Shown here one piece after another: positions 12,219 through 27,500 of a stretch of DNA of 64,000 nt. Under the pieces are notes generated by a model that worked only from the letters and a program-made list of their open reading frames with translations, was not told the DNA's origin and ran no database searches. Where the stretch lies: contig CM082578.2 in NCBI GenBank assembly GCA_040954595.2, positions 15,562,001 through 15,626,000 of the forward strand, read 5' to 3'. This DNA comes from Balanoglossus misakiensis (Eukaryota; Hemichordata). The translations under genes and the position numbers were made by a program. Position 1 is the stretch's first letter, and the number at the start of each line of letters is the position of its first letter.

Positions 12219-15200
12219 ATGACAATTTTTCGACTTTGCGGAATTTCAAAATTTCGTCGATTTTTGAAAAAAATCATGGGTTATAGCTCAGGAAAATCAT
12301 CAGAAAATGACAATTTTTCGACTTTGCGGAATTTCAAAATTTCGTCGATTTTTGAAAAAATCATGGGTTATAGCTCAGGAAAATCATCAGAAAATGACAA
12401 TTTTTCGACTTTGCGGAATTTCAAAATTTCGTCGATTTTTGAAAAAATCATGGGTTATAGCTCAGGAAAATCATCAGAAAATGACAATTTTTCGACTTTG
12501 CGGAATTTCAAAATTTCGCCGATTTTTGAAAAAATCATGGGTTATAGCTCAGGAAAATCATCAGAAAATGACAATTTTTCGACTTTGCGGAATTTCAAAA
12601 TTTCGTCGATTTTTGAAAAAATCATGGGTTATAGCTCAGGAAAATCATCAGAAAATGACAATTTTTCGACTTTGCGGAATTTCAAAATTTCGTCGATTTT
12701 TGAAAAAATCATGGGTTATAGCTCAGGAAAATCATCAGAAAATGACAATTTTTCGACTTTGCGGAATTTCAAAATTTCGTCGATTTTTGAAAAAATCATG
12801 GGTTATAGCTCAGGAAAATCATCAGAAAATGACAATTTTTCGACTTTGCGGAATTTCAAAATTTCGTCGATTTTTGAAAAAATCATAGGTTATAGCTCAG
12901 GAAAATCATCAGAAAATGACAATTTTTCGACTTTGCGGAATTTCAAAATTTCGTCGATTTTTGAAAAAATCATGGGTTATAGCTCAGGAAAATCATCAGA
13001 AAATGACAATTTTTCGACTTTGCGGAATTTCAAAATTTCGTCGATTTTTGAAAAAATCATGGGTTATAGCTCAGGAAAATCATCAGAAAATGACAATTTT
13101 TCGACTTTGCGGAATTTCAAAATTTCGTCGATTTTTGAAAAAATCATGGGTTATAGCTCAGGAAAATCATCAGAAAATGACAATTTTTCGACTTTGCGGA
13201 ATTTCAAAATTTCGTCGATTTTTGAAAAAATCATGGGTTATAGCTCAGGAAAATCATCAGAAAATGACAATTTTTCGACTTTGCGGAATTTCAAAATTTC
13301 GTCGATTTTTGAAAAAATCATGGGTTATAGCTCAGGAAAATCATCAGAAAATGACAATTTTTCGACTTTGCGGAATTTCAAAATTTCGTCGATTTTTAAA
13401 AAAATCATGGGTTATAGCTCAGGAAAATCATCAGAAAATGACAATTTTTCGACTTTGCGGAATTTCAAAATTTCGTCGATTTTTGAAAAAATCATGGGTT
13501 ATAGCTCAGGAAAATCATCAGAAAATGACAATTTTTCGACTTTGCGGAATTTCAAAATTTCGTCGATTTTTGAAAAAATCATGGGTTATAGCTCAGGAAA
13601 ATCATCAGAAAATGACAATTTTTCGACTTTGCGGAATTTCAAAATTTCGTCGATTTTTAAAAAAATCATGGGTTATAGCTCAGGAAAATCATCAGAAAAT
13701 GACAATTTTTCGACTTTGCGGAATTTCAAAATTTCGTCGATTTTTGAAAAAATCATGGGTTATAGCTCAGGAAAATCATCAGAAAATGACAATTTTTCGA
13801 CTTTGCGGAATTTCAAAATTTCGTCGATTTTTGAAAAAATCATGGGTTATAGCTCAGGAAAATCATCAGAAAATGACAATTTTTCGACTTTGCGGAATTT
13901 CAAAATTTCTTCATTTTTTTGAAAAATCCATGGGTTATAGCTCATGAAAATCATCCGAAAATGACAATTTTTCGACTTTGCGAAATATCAAAATTTCTTC
14001 ATTTTTGTTAAAAAACCATGGGTTATAGCTCAGGAAAATCATCAGAAAATGACAATTTTTCGACTTTGCGGAATTTCAAAATTTCGTCGATTTTTGAAAA
14101 AAATCATGGGTTATAGCTCAGGAAAATCATCAGAAAATGACAATTTTTCGACTTTGCGGAATTTCAAAATTTCGTCGATTTTTGAAAAAATCATGGGTTA
14201 TAGCTCAGGAAAATCATCAGAAAATGACAATTTTTCGACTTTGCGGAATTTCAAAATTTCGTCGATTTTTGAAAAAATCATGGGTTATAGCTCAGGAAAA
14301 TCATCAGAAAATGACAATTTTTCGACTTTGCGGAATTTCAAAATTTCGCCGATTTTTGAAAAAATCATGGGTTATAGCTCAGGAAAATCATCAGAAAATG
14401 ACAATTTTTCGACTTTGCGGAATTTCAAAATTTCGTCGATTTTTGAAAAAATCATGGGTTATAGCTCAGGAAAATCATCAGAAAATGACAATTTTTCGAC
14501 TTTGCGGAATTTCAAAATTTCGTCGATTTTTGAAAAAATCATGGGTTATAGCTCAGGAAAATCATCAGAAAATGACAATTTTTCGACTTTGCGGAATTTC
14601 AAAATTTCGTCGATTTTTGAAAAAATCATGGGTTATAGCTCAGGAAAATCATCAGAAAATGACAATTTTTCGACTTTGCGGAATTTCAAAATTTCGTCGA
14701 TTTTTGAAAAAATCATGGGTTATAGCTCAGGAAAATCATCAGAAAATGACAATTTTTCGACTTTGCGGAATTTCAAAATTTCGTCGATTTTTGAAAAAAT
14801 CATGGGTTATAGCTCAGGAAAATCATCAGAAAATGACAATTTTTCGACTTTGCGGAATTTCAAAATTTCGTCGATTTTTGAAAAAATCATGGGTTATAGC
14901 TCAGGAAAATCATCAGAAAATGACAATTTTTCGACTTTGCGGAATTTCAAAATTTGGTCGATTTTTGAAAAAATCATGGGTTATAGCTCAGGAAAATCAT
15001 CAGAAAATGACAATTTTTCGACTTTGCGGAATTTCAAAATTTCGTCGATTTTTGAAAAAATCATGGGTTATAGCTCAGGAAAATCATCAGAAAATGACAA
15101 TTTTTCGACTTTGCGGAATTTCAAAATTTCGTCGATTTTTAAAAAAATCATGGGTTATAGCTCAGGAAAATCATCAGAAAATGACAATTTTTCGACTTTG

Positions 15201-15878
15201 CGGAATTTCAAAATTTCGTCGATTTTTGAAAAAATCATGGGTTATAGCTCAGGAAAATCATCAGAAAATGACAATTTTTCGACTTTGCGGAATTTCAAAA
15301 TTTCGTCGATTTTTGAAAAAATCATGGGTTATAGCTCAGGAAAATCATCAGAAAATGACAATTTTTCGACTTTGCGGAATTTCAAAATTTCGTCGATTTT
15401 TGAAAAAATCATGGGTTATAGCTCAGGAAAATCATCAGAAAATGACAATTTTTCGACTTTGCGGAATTTCAAAATTTCGTCGATTTTTGAAAAAATCATG
15501 GGTTATAGCTCAGGAAAATCATCAGAAAATGACAATTTTTCGACTTTGCGGAATTTCAAAATTTCGTCGATTTTTGAAAAAATCATGGGTTATAGCTCAG
15601 GAAAATCATCAGAAAATGACAATTTTTCGACTTTGCGGAATTTCAAAATTTCGTCGATTTTTGAAAAAATCATGGGTTATAGCTCAGGAAAATCATCAGA
15701 AAATGACAATTTTTCGACTTTGCGGAATTTCAAAATTTCGTCGATTTTTGAAAAAATCATGGGTTATAGCTCAGGAAAATCATCAGAAAATGACAATTTT
15801 TCGACTTTGCGGAATTTCAAAATTTCGTCGATTTTTGAAAAAATCATGGGTTATAGCTCAGGAAAATCATCAGAAAAT
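12219..15878. repeat. Higher-order repeat, 1830-bp period
   Basis: The block starting at 12219 recurs at 14049. The TCGCCG variant at about 12514 recurs at 14344, and the single extra A in the A-run at about 12266 recurs at 14096. The two-monomer B-type boundary (12068-12190) also recurs at about 13905-14020. The unit is 21 monomers, a mix of 87 and 88 bp. The right end is approximate. Confidence 0.8.
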
Positions 15879-18800
15879 GACAATTTTTCGACTTTGCGGA
15901 ATTTCAAAATTTCGTCGATTTTTGAAAAAATCATGGGTTATAGCTCAGGAAAATCATCAGAAAATGACAATTTTTCGACTTTGCGGAATTTCGAAATTTC
16001 GTCGATTTTTGAAAAAATCATGGGTTATAGCTCAGGAAAATCATCAGAAAATGACAATTTTTCGACTTTGCGGAATTTCGAAATTTCGTCGATTTTTGAA
16101 AAAATCATGGGTTATAGCTCAGGAAAATCATCAGAAAATGACAATTTTTCGACTTTGCGGAATTTCGAAATTTCGTCGATTTTTGAAAAAATCATGGGTT
16201 ATAGCTCAGGAAAATCATCAGAAAATGACAATTTTTCGACTTTGCGGAATTTCGAAATTTCGTCGATTTTTGAAAAAATCATGGGTTATAGCTCAGGAAA
16301 ATCATCAGAAAATGACAATTTTTCGACTTTGCGGAATTTCGAAATTTCGTCGATTTTTGAAAAAATCATGGGTTATAGCTCAGGAAAATCATCAGAAAAT
16401 GACAATTTTTCGACTTTGCGGAATTTCAAAATTTCGTCGATTTTTGAAAAAATCATGGGTTATAGCTCATGAAAATCATCAGAAAATGACAATTTTTCGA
16501 CTTTGCGGAATTTCAAAATTTCGTCGATTTTTGAAAAAATCATGGGTTACAGCTCAGGAAAATCATCAGAAAATGACAATTTTTCGACTTTGCGGAATTT
16601 CAAAATTTCGTCGATTTTTGAAAAAATCATGGGTTATAGCTCAGGAAAATCATCAGAAAATGACAATTTTTCGACTTTGCGGAATTTCAAAATTTCGTCG
16701 ATTTTTGAAAAAATCATGGGTTATAGCTCAGGAAAATCATCAGAAAATGACAATTTTTCGACTTTGCGGAATTTCAAAATTTCGTCGATTTTTGAAAAAA
16801 TCATGGGTTATAGCTCAGGAAAATCATCAGAAAATGACAATTTTTCGACTTTGCGGAATTTCAAAATTTCGTCGATTTTTGAAAAAATCATGGGTTATAG
16901 CTCAGGAAAATCATCAGAAAATGACAATTTTTCGACTTTGCGGAATTTCAAAATTTCGTCGATTTTTGAAAAAATCATGGGTTATAGCTCAGGAAAATCA
17001 TCAGAAAATGACAATTTTTCGACTTTGCGGAATATCAAAATTTCGTCGATTTTTGAAAAAATCATGGGTTATAGCTCAGGAAAATCATCAGAAAATGACA
17101 ATTTTTCGACTTTGCGGAATTTCAAAATTTCGTCGATTTTTGAAAAAATCATGGGTTATAGCTCAGGAAAATCATCAGAAAATGACAATTTTTCGACTTT
17201 GCGGAATTTCAAAATTTCGTCGATTTTTGAAAAAATCATGGGTTATAGCTCAGGAAAATCATCAGAAAATGACAATTTTTCGACTTTGCGGAATTTCAAA
17301 ATTTCGTCGATTTTTGAAAAAATCATGGGTTATAGCTCAGGAAAATCATCAGAAAATGACAATTTTTCGACTTTGCGGAATATCAAAATTTCGTCGATTT
17401 TTGAAAAAATCATGGGTTATAGCTCAGGAAAATCATCAGAAAATGACAATTTTTCGACTTTGCGGAATTTCAAAATTACGTCGATTTTTGAAAAAAATCA
17501 TGAGTTATAGCTCAGGAAAATCATCAGAAAATGACAATTTTTCGACTTTGCGGAATTTCAAAATTTGGTCGATTTTTGAAAAAATCATGGGTTATAGCTC
17601 AGGAAAATCATCAGAAAATGACAATTTTTCGACTTTGCGGAATTTCGAAATTTCGTCGATTTTTGAAAAAATCATGGTTTATAGCTCAGGAAAATCATCA
17701 GAAAATGACAATTTTTCGACTTTGCGGAATTTCAAAATTTCGTCGATTTTTGAAAAAATCATGGGTTATAGCTCAGAAAAATCATCAGAAAATGACAATT
17801 TTTCGACTTTGCGGAATTTCAAAATTTGGTCGATTTTTGAAAAAATCATGGGTTATAGCTCAGGAAAATCATCAGAAAATGACAATTTTTCGACTTTGCG
17901 GAATTTCGAAATTTGGTCGATTTTTGAAAAAATCATGGTTTATAGCTCAGGAAAATCATCAGAAAATGACAATTTTTCGACTTTGCGGAATTTCAAAATT
18001 TCGTCGATTTTTGAAAAAATCATGGGTTATAGCTCAGAAAAATCATCAGAAAATGACAATTTTTCGACTTTGCGGAATTTCAAAATTTGGTCGATTTTTG
18101 AAAAAATCATGGGTTATAGCTCAGGAAAATCATCAGAAAATGACAATTTTTCGACTTTGCGGAATTTCGAAATTTCGTCGATTTTTGAAAAAATCATGGT
18201 TTATAGCTCAGGAAAATCATCAGAAAATGACAATTTTTCGACTTTGCGGAATTTCAAAATTTCGTCGATTTTTGAAAAAATCATGGGTTATAGCTCAGGA
18301 AAATCATCAGAAAATGACAATTTTTCGACTTTGCGGAATTTCAAAATTTCGTCAATTTTTGAAAAAATCATGGGTTATAGCTCAGGAAAATCATCAGAAA
18401 ATGACAATTTTTCGACTTTGCGGAATTTCAAAATTTCGTCGATTTTTGAAAAAATCATGGGTTATAGCTCAGGAAAATCATCAGAAAATGACAATTTTTC
18501 GACTTTGCGGAATTTCAAAATTTCGTCGATTTTTGAAAAAATCATGGGTTATAGCTCAGGAAAATCATCAGAAAATGACAATTTTTCGACTTTGCGGAAT
18601 TTCAAAATTTCGTCGATTTTTGAAAAAATCATGGGTTATAGCTCAGGAAAATCATCAGAAAATGACAATTTTTCGACTTTGCGGAATTTCAAAATTTCGT
18701 CGATTTTTGAAAAAATCATGGGTTATAGCTCAGGAAAATCATCAGAAAATGACAATTTTTCGACTTTGCGGAATTTCAAAATTTCGTCGATTTTTGAAAA

Positions 18801-21800
18801 AATCATGGGTTATAGCTCAGGAAAATCATCAGAAAATGACAATTTTTCGACTTTGCGGAATTTCAAAATTTCGTCGATTTTTGAAAAAATCATGGGTTAT
18901 AGCTCAGGAAAATCATCAGAAAATGACAATTTTTCGACTTTGCGGAATTTCAAAATTTCGTCGATTTTTGAAAAAAATCATGGGTTATAGCTCAGGAAAA
19001 TCATCAGAAAATGACAATTTTTCGACTTTGCGGAATTTCAAAATTTCGTCGATTTTTGAAAAAATCATGGGTTATATAGCTCAGGAAAATCATCAGAAAA
19101 TGACAATTTTTCGACTTTGCGGAATTTCAAAATTTCGTCGATTTTTGAAAAAATCATGGGTTATAGCTCAGGAAAATCATCAGAAAATGACAATTTTTCG
19201 ACTTTGCGGAATTTCGAAATTTGGTCGATTTTTGAAAAAATCATGGGTTATAGCTCAGGAAAATCATCAGAAAATGACAATTTTTCGACTTTGCGGAATT
19301 TCAAAATTTCGTCGATTTTTGAAAAAATCATGGGTTATAGCTCAGGAAAATCATCAGAAAATGACAATTTTTCGACTTTGCGGAATTTCAAAATTTCGTC
19401 GATTTTTGAAAAAATCATGGGTTATAGCTCAGGAAAATCATCAGAAAATGACAATTTTTCGACTTTGCGGAATTTCAAAATTTCGTCGATTTTTGAAAAA
19501 AATCATGGGTTATAGCTCATGAAAATCATCAGAAAATGACAATTTTTCGACTTTGCGGAATTTCAAAATTTCGCCGATTTTTGAAAAAATCATGGGTTAT
19601 AGCTCAGGAAAATCATCAGAAAATGACAATTTTTCGACTTTGCGGAATTTCAAAATTTCGTCGATTTTTGAAAAAATCATGGGTTATAGCTCAGGAAAAT
19701 CATCAGAAAATGACAATTTTTCAACTTTGCGGAATTTCAAAATTTCGTCGATTTTTGAAAAAATCATGGGTTATAGCTCAGGAAAATCATCAGAAAATGA
19801 CAATTTTTCGACTTTGCGGAATTTAAAAATTTCGTCGATTTTTGAAAAAATCATGGGTTATAGCTCAGGAAAATCATCAGAAAATGACAATTTTTCGACT
19901 TTGCGGAATTTCAAAATTTCGTCGATTTTTGAAAAAATCATGGGTTATAGCTCAGGAAAATCATCAGAAAATGACAATTTTTCGACTTTGCGGAATTTCG
20001 AAATTTGGTCGATTTTTGAAAAAAATCATGGGTTATAGCTCAGGAAAATCATCAGAAAATGACAATTTTTCGACTTTGCGGAATTTCAAAATTTCGTCGA
20101 TTTTTGAAAAAATCATGGGTTATAGCTCAGGAAAATCATCAGAAAATGACAATTTTTCGACTTTGCGGAATTTCGAAATTTGGTCGATTTTTGAAAAAAA
20201 TCATGGGTTATAGCTCAGGAAAATCATCAGAAAATGACAATTTTTCGACTTTGCGGAATTTCAAAATTTTGTCGATTTTTGAAAAAATCATGGGTTATAG
20301 CTCAGGAAAATCATCAGAAAATGACAATTTTTCGACTTTGCGGAATTTCAAAATTTCGTCGATTTTTGAAAAAATCATGGGTTATAGCTCATGAAAATCA
20401 TCAGAAAATGACAATTTTTCGACTTTGCGGAATTTCAAAATTTCGTCGATTTTTGAAAAAATCATGGGTTATATAGCTCAGGAAAATCATCAGAAAATGA
20501 CAATTTTTCGACTTTGCGGAATTTCAAAATTTCGTCGATTTTTGAAAAAATCATGGGTTATAGCTCAGGAAAATCATCAGAAAATGACAATTTTTCGACT
20601 TTGCGGAATTTCGAAATTTGGTCGATTTTTGAAAAAAATCATGGGTTATAGCTCAGGAAAATCATCAGAAAATGACAATTTTTCGACTTTGCGGAATTTC
20701 AAAATTTCGTCGATTTTTGAAAAAATCATGGGTTATAGCTCAGGAAAATCATCAGAAAATGACAATTTTTCGACTTTGCGGAATTTCAAAATTTCGTCGA
20801 TTTTTGAAAAAATCATGGGTTATAGCTCATGAAAATCATCAGAAAATGACAATTTTTCGACTTTGCGGAATTTCAAAATTTCGTCGATTTTTGAAAAAAA
20901 TCATGGGTTATAGCTCATGAAAATCATCAGAAAATGACAATTTTTCGACTTTGCGGAATTTCAAAATTTCGCCGATTTTTGAAAAAATCATGGGTTATAG
21001 CTCAGGAAAATCATCAGAAAATGACAATTTTTCGACTTTGCGGAATTTCAAAATTTCGCCGATTTTTGAAAAAATCATGGGTTATAGCTCAGGAAAATCA
21101 TCAGAAAATGACAATTTTTCGACTTTGCGGAATTTCAAAATTTCGTCGATTTTTGAAAAAATCATGGGTTATAGCTCAGGAAAATCATCAGAAAATGACA
21201 ATTTTTCGACTTTGCGGAATTTCAAAATTTCGTCGATTTTTGAAAAAATCATGGGTTATAGCTCAGGAAAATCATCAGAAAATGACAATTTTTCGACTTT
21301 GCGGAATTTCAAAATTTCGTCGATTTTTGAAAAAATCATGGGTTATAGCTCAGGAAAATCATCAGAAAATGACAATTTTTCGACTTTGCGGAATTTCAAA
21401 ATTTCGTCGATTTTTGAAAAAATCATGGGTTATAGCTCAGGAAAATCATCAGAAAATGACAATTTTTCGACTTTGCGGAATTTCGAAATTTGGTCGATTT
21501 TTGAAAAAAATCATGGGTTATAGCTCAGGAAAATCATCAGAAAATGACAATTTTTCGACTTTGCGGAATTTCAAAATTTCGTCGATTTTTGAAAAAATCA
21601 TTGGTTATAGCTCAGGAAAATCATCAGAAAATGACAATTTTTCGACTTTGCGGAATTTCGAAATTTCGTCGATTTTTGAAAAAATCATGGTTTATAGCTC
21701 AGGAAAATCATCAGAAAATGACAATTTTTCGACTTTGGGGAATTTCGAAATTTGGTCGATTTTTGAAAAAATCATGGGTTATAGCTCATGAAAATCATCA

Positions 21801-23301
21801 GAAAATGACAATTTTTCGACTTTGCGGAATTTCGAAATTTGGTCGATTTTTGAAAAAATCATGGGTTATAGCTCATGAAAATCATCAGAAAATGACAATT
21901 TTTCGACTTTGCGGAATTTCGAAATTTGGTCGATTTTTGAAAAAATCATGGGTTATAGCTCATGAAAATCATCAGAAAACGACAATTTTTCGACTTTGCG
22001 GAATTTCAAAATTTCGTCGATTTTTGAAAAAATCATGGGTTACAGCTCAGGAAAATCATCAGAAAATGACAATTTTTCGACTTTGCGGAATTTCAAAATT
22101 TGGTCGATTTTTGAAAAAGTCATGGGTTACAGCTCAGGAAAATCATCAGAAAATGACAATTTTTCGACTTTGCGGAATTTCAAAATTTGGTCGATTTTTG
22201 AAAAAGTCATGGGTTATAGCTCAGGAAAATCATCAGAAAATGACAATTTTTCGACTTTGCGGAATTTCAAAATTTGGTCGACTTTTGAAAAAGTCATGGG
22301 TTATAGCTCATGAAAATCATCAGAAAATGACAATTTTTCGACTTTGCGGAATTTCAAAATTTCGTCGATTTTTGAAAAAATCATGGGTTATAGCTCAGGA
22401 AAATCATCAGAAAATGACAATTTTTCGACTTTGCGGAATTTCAAAATTTCGTCGATTTTTGAAAAAATCATGGGTTATAGCTCAGGAAAATCATCAGAAA
22501 ATGACAATTTTTCGACTTTGCGGAATTTCAAAATTTCGTCGATTTTTGAAAAAAATCATGGGTTATAGCTCAGGAAAATCATCAGAAAATGACAATTTTT
22601 CGACTTTGCGGAATTTCAAAATTTCGTCGATTTTTGAAAAAATCATGGGTTATAGCTCAGGAAAATCATCAGAAAATGACAATTTTTCGACTTTGCGGAA
22701 TTTCAAAATTTCGTCGATTTTTGAAAAAACCATGGGTTATAGCTCAGGAAAATCATCAGAAAATGACAATTTTTCGACTTTGCGGAATTTCAAAATTTCG
22801 TCGATTTTTGAAAAAATCATGGGTTATAGCTCAGGAAAATCATCAGAAAATGACAATTTTTCGACTTTGCGGAGTTTCAAAATTTCGTCGATTTTTGAAA
22901 AAATCATGGGTTATAGCTCATGAAAATCATCAGAAAATGACAATTTTTCGACTTTGCGGAATTTCGAAATTTCGTCGATTTTTGAAAAAATCATGGTTTA
23001 TAGCTCAGGAAAATCATCAGAAAATGACAATTTTTCGACTTTGGGGAATTTCAAAATTTCGTCGATTTTTGAAAAAATCATGGGTTATAGCTCATGAAAA
23101 TCATCAGAAAATGACAATTTTTCGACTTTGCGGAATTTCGAAATTTGGTCGATTTTTGAAAAAATCATGGGTTATAGCTCATGAAAATCATCAGAAAATG
23201 ACAATTTTTCGACTTTGCGGAATTTCGAAATTTGGTCGATTTTTGAAAAAATCATGGGTTATAGCTCATGAAAATCATCAGAAAACGACAATTTTTCGAC
23301 T

Positions 23302-24589
23302 TTGCGGAATTTCAAAATTTCGTCGATTTTTGAAAAAATCATGGGTTACAGCTCAGGAAAATCATCAGAAAATGACAATTTTTCGACTTTGCGGAATTTC
23401 AAAATTTGGTCGATTTTTGAAAAAGTCATGGTTATAGCTCAGGAAAATCATCAGAAAATGACAATTTTTCGACTTTGCGGAATTTCAAAATTTGGTCGAC
23501 TTTTGAAAAAGTCATGGGTTATAGCTCATGAAAATCATTAGAAAATGACAATTTTTCGACTTTGCGGAATTTCAAAATTTCGTCGATTTTTGAAAAAATC
23601 ATGGGTTATAGCTCAGGAAAATCATCAGAAAATGACAATTTTTCGACTTTGCGGAATTTCAAAATTTCGTCGATTTTTGAAAAAATCACGGGTTATAGCT
23701 CAGGAAAATCATCAGAAAATGACAATTTTTCGACTTTGCGGAATTTCAAAATTTCGTCGATTTTTGAAAAAATCATGGGTTATAGCTCAGGAAAATCATC
23801 AGAAAATGACAATTTTTCGACTTTGCGGAATTTCAAAATTTCGTCGATTTTTGAAAAAATCATGGGTTATAGCTCAGGAAAATCATCAGAAAATGACAAT
23901 TTTTCGACTTTGCGGAATTTCAAAATTTCGTCGATTTTTGAAAAAATCATGGGTTATAGCTCAGGAAAATCATCAGAAAATGACAATTTTTCGACTTTGC
24001 GGAATTTCAAAATTTCGTCGATTTTTGAAAAAATCATGGGTTATAGCTCAGGAAAATCATCAGAAAATGACAATTTTTCGACTTTGCGGAATTTCAAAAT
24101 TTCGTCGATTTTTGAAAAAAATCATGGGTTATAGCTCAGGAAAATCATCAGAAAATGACAATTTTTCGACTTTGCGGAATTTCAAAATTTCGTCGATTTT
24201 TGAAAAAATCATGGGTTATAGCTCAGGAAAATCATCAGAAAATGACAATTTTTCGACTTTGCGGAATTTCAAAATTTCGTCGATTTTTGAAAAAATCATG
24301 GGTTATAGCTCATGAAAATCATCAGAAAACGACAATTTTTCGACTTTGCGGAATTTCAAAATTTCGTCGATTTTTGAAAAAATCATGGGTTACAGCTCAG
24401 GAAAATCATCAGAAAATGACAATTTTTCGACTTTGCGGAATTTCAAAATTTGGTCGATTTTTGAAAAAGTCATGGTTATAGCTCAGGAAAATCATCAGAA
24501 AATGACAATTTTTCGACTTTGCGGAATTTCAAAATTTGGTCGACTTTTGAAAAAGTCATGGGTTATAGCTCATGAAAATCATTAGAAAA
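23302..24589. repeat. Higher-order repeat, 1044-bp period (12 monomers)
   Basis: A monomer missing two G residues (CATGGTTATAGC) at about 23429 recurs at 24473, exactly 12 x 87 bp later. The variants ATCATTAG and CACGGGTTATAG recur at the same offset. This is a local segmental duplication within the array. Confidence 0.8.
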
Positions 24590-27500
24590 TGACAATTTTT
24601 CGACTTTGCGGAATTTCAAAATTTCGTCGATTTTTGAAAAAATCATGGGTTATAGCTCAGGAAAATCATCAGAAAATGACAATTTTTCGACTTTGCGGAA
24701 TTTCAAAATTTCGTCGATTTTTGAAAAAATCACGGGTTATAGCTCAGGAAAATCATCAGAAAATGACAATTTTTCGACTTTGCGGAATTTCAAAATTTCG
24801 TCGATTTTTGAAAAAATCATGGGTTATAGCTCAGGAAAATCATCAGAAAATGACAATTTTTCGACTTTGCGGAATTTCAAAATTTCGTCGATTTTTGAAA
24901 AAATCATGGGTTATAGCTCAGGAAAATCATCAGAAAATGACAATTTTTCGACTTTGCGGAATTTCAAAATTTCGTCGATTTTTGAAAAAAATCATGGGTT
25001 ATAGCTCAGGAAAATCATCAGAAAATGACAATTTTTCGACTTTGCGGAATTTCAAAATTTCGTCGATTTTTGAAAAAATCATGGGTTATAGCTCAGGAAA
25101 ATCATCAGAAAATGACAATTTTTCGACTTTGCGGAATTTCAAAATTTCGTCGATTTTTGAAAAAATCATGGGTTATAGCTCAGGAAAATCATCAGAAAAT
25201 GACAATTTTTCGACTTTGCGGAATTTCAAAATTTCGTCGATTTTTGAAAAAATCATGGGTTATAGCTCAGGAAAATCATCAAAAATTGACAATTTTTCGA
25301 CTTTGCGAAATATCAAAATTTCTTAATTTTTTTGAAAAAACCATGGGTTATAGCCCATGAAAATCATCCGAAAATGACAATTTTTCGACTTTGCGAAATA
25401 TCAAAATTTCTTCATTTTTTTGAAAAAACCATGGGTTATAGCCCATGAAAATCATCCGAAAATGACAATTTTTCGACTTTGCGAAATATCAAAATTTCTT
25501 CATTTTTTTGAAAAAACCATGGGTTATAGCTCAGGAAAATCATCAGAAAATGACAATTTTTCGACTTTGCGGAATTTCAAAATTTCGTCGATTTTTGAAA
25601 AAATCATGGGTTATAGCTCAGGAAAATCATCAGAAAATGACAATTTTTAGACTTTGCGGAATATCAAAATTTCGTCGATTTTTGAAAAAATCATTGGTTA
25701 TAGCTCAGGAAAATCATCAGAAAATGACAATTTTTCGACTTTGCGGAATTTCAAAATTTCGTCGATTTTTTAAAAAATCATGGGTTATAGCTCAGGAAAA
25801 TCATCAGAAAATGACAATTTTTCGACTTTGCGGAATTTCAAAATTTCGTCGATTTTTGAAAAAATCATGGGTTATAGCTCAGGAAAATCATCAGAAAATG
25901 ACAATTTTTCGACTTTGCGGAATTTCAAAATTTCGTCGATTTTTGAAAAAAATCATGGGTTATAGCTCAGGAAAATCATCAGAAAATGACAATTTTTCGA
26001 CTTTGCGGAATTTCAAAATTTCGTCGATTTTTGAAAAAATCATGGGTTATAGCTCAGGAAAATCATCAGAAAATGACAATTTTTCGACTTTGCGGAATTT
26101 CAAAATTTCGTCGATTTTTGAAAAAATCATGGGTTATAGCTCAGGAAAATCATCAGAAAATGACAATTTTTCGACTTTGCGGAATTTCAAAATTTCGCCG
26201 ATTTTTGAAAAAATCATGGGTTATAGCTCAGGAAAATCATCAGAAAATGACAATTTTTCGACTTTGCGGAATTTCAAAATTTCGTCGATTTTTGAAAAAA
26301 TCATGGGTTATAGCTCAGGAAAATCATCAGAAAATGACAATTTTTCGACTTTGCGGAATTTCAAAATTTCGTCGATTTTTGAAAAAATCATGGGTTATAG
26401 CTCAGGAAAATCATCAGAAAATGACAATTTTTCGACTTTGCGGAATTTCAAAATTTCGTCGATTTTTGAAATAATCATGGGTTATAGCTCAGGAAAATCA
26501 TCAGAAAATGACAATTTTTCGACTTTGCGGAATTTCAAAATTTCGTCGATTTTTGAAAAAATCATGGGTTATAGCTCAGGAAAATCATCAGAAAATGACA
26601 ATTTTTCGACTTTGCGGAATTTCAAAATTTCGTCGATTTTTGAAAAAATCATGGGTTATAGCTCAGGAAAATCATCAGAAAATGACAATTTTTCGACTTT
26701 GCGGAATTTCAAAATTTCGTCGATTTTTGAAAAAATCATGGGTTATAGCTCAGGAAAATCATCAGAAAATGACAATTTTTCGACTTTGCGGAATTTCAAA
26801 ATTTCGTCGATTTTTGAAAAAATCATGGGTTATAGCTCAGGAAAATCATCAGAAAATGACAATTTTTCGACTTTGCGGAATTTCAAAATTTCGTCGATTT
26901 TTGAAAAAATCATGGGTTATAGCTCAGGAAAATCATCAGAAAATGACAATTTTTCGACTTTGCGAAATATCAAAATTTCTTCATTTTTTTGAAAAAACCA
27001 TGGGTTATAGCCCATGAAAATCATCCGAAAATGACAATTTTTCGACTTTGCGAAATATCAAAATTTCTTCATTTTTTTGAAAAAACCATGGGTTATAGCC
27101 CATGAAAATCATCCGAAAATGACAATTTTTCGACTTTGCGAAATATCAAAATTTCTTCATTTTTTTGAAAAAACCATGGGTTATAGCTCATGAAAATCAT
27201 CAGAAAATGACAATTTTTCGACTTTGCGGAATTTCAAAATTTCGTCGATTTTTGAAAAAATCATGGGTTATAGCTCAGGAAAATCATCAGAAAATGACAA
27301 TTTTTCGACTTTGCGGAATATCAAAATTTCGTCGATTTTTGAAAAAATCATGGGTTATAGCTCAGGAAAATCATCAGAAAATGACAATTTTTCGACTTTG
27401 CGGAATTTCAAAATTTCGTCGATTTTTGAAAAAATCATGGGTTATAGCTCAGGAAAATCATCAGAAAATGACAATTTTTCGACTTTGCGGAATTTCAAAA

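Noticed and set aside
14137-18990. Giant repeat protein of 29-residue units (and the other long frames in 11.6-35.6 kb)
   Set aside because: The period is a multiple of three and two frames are open together. Conservation is at the DNA level, frames break at one-base indels, and there are no splice signals or domains. This is satellite DNA.
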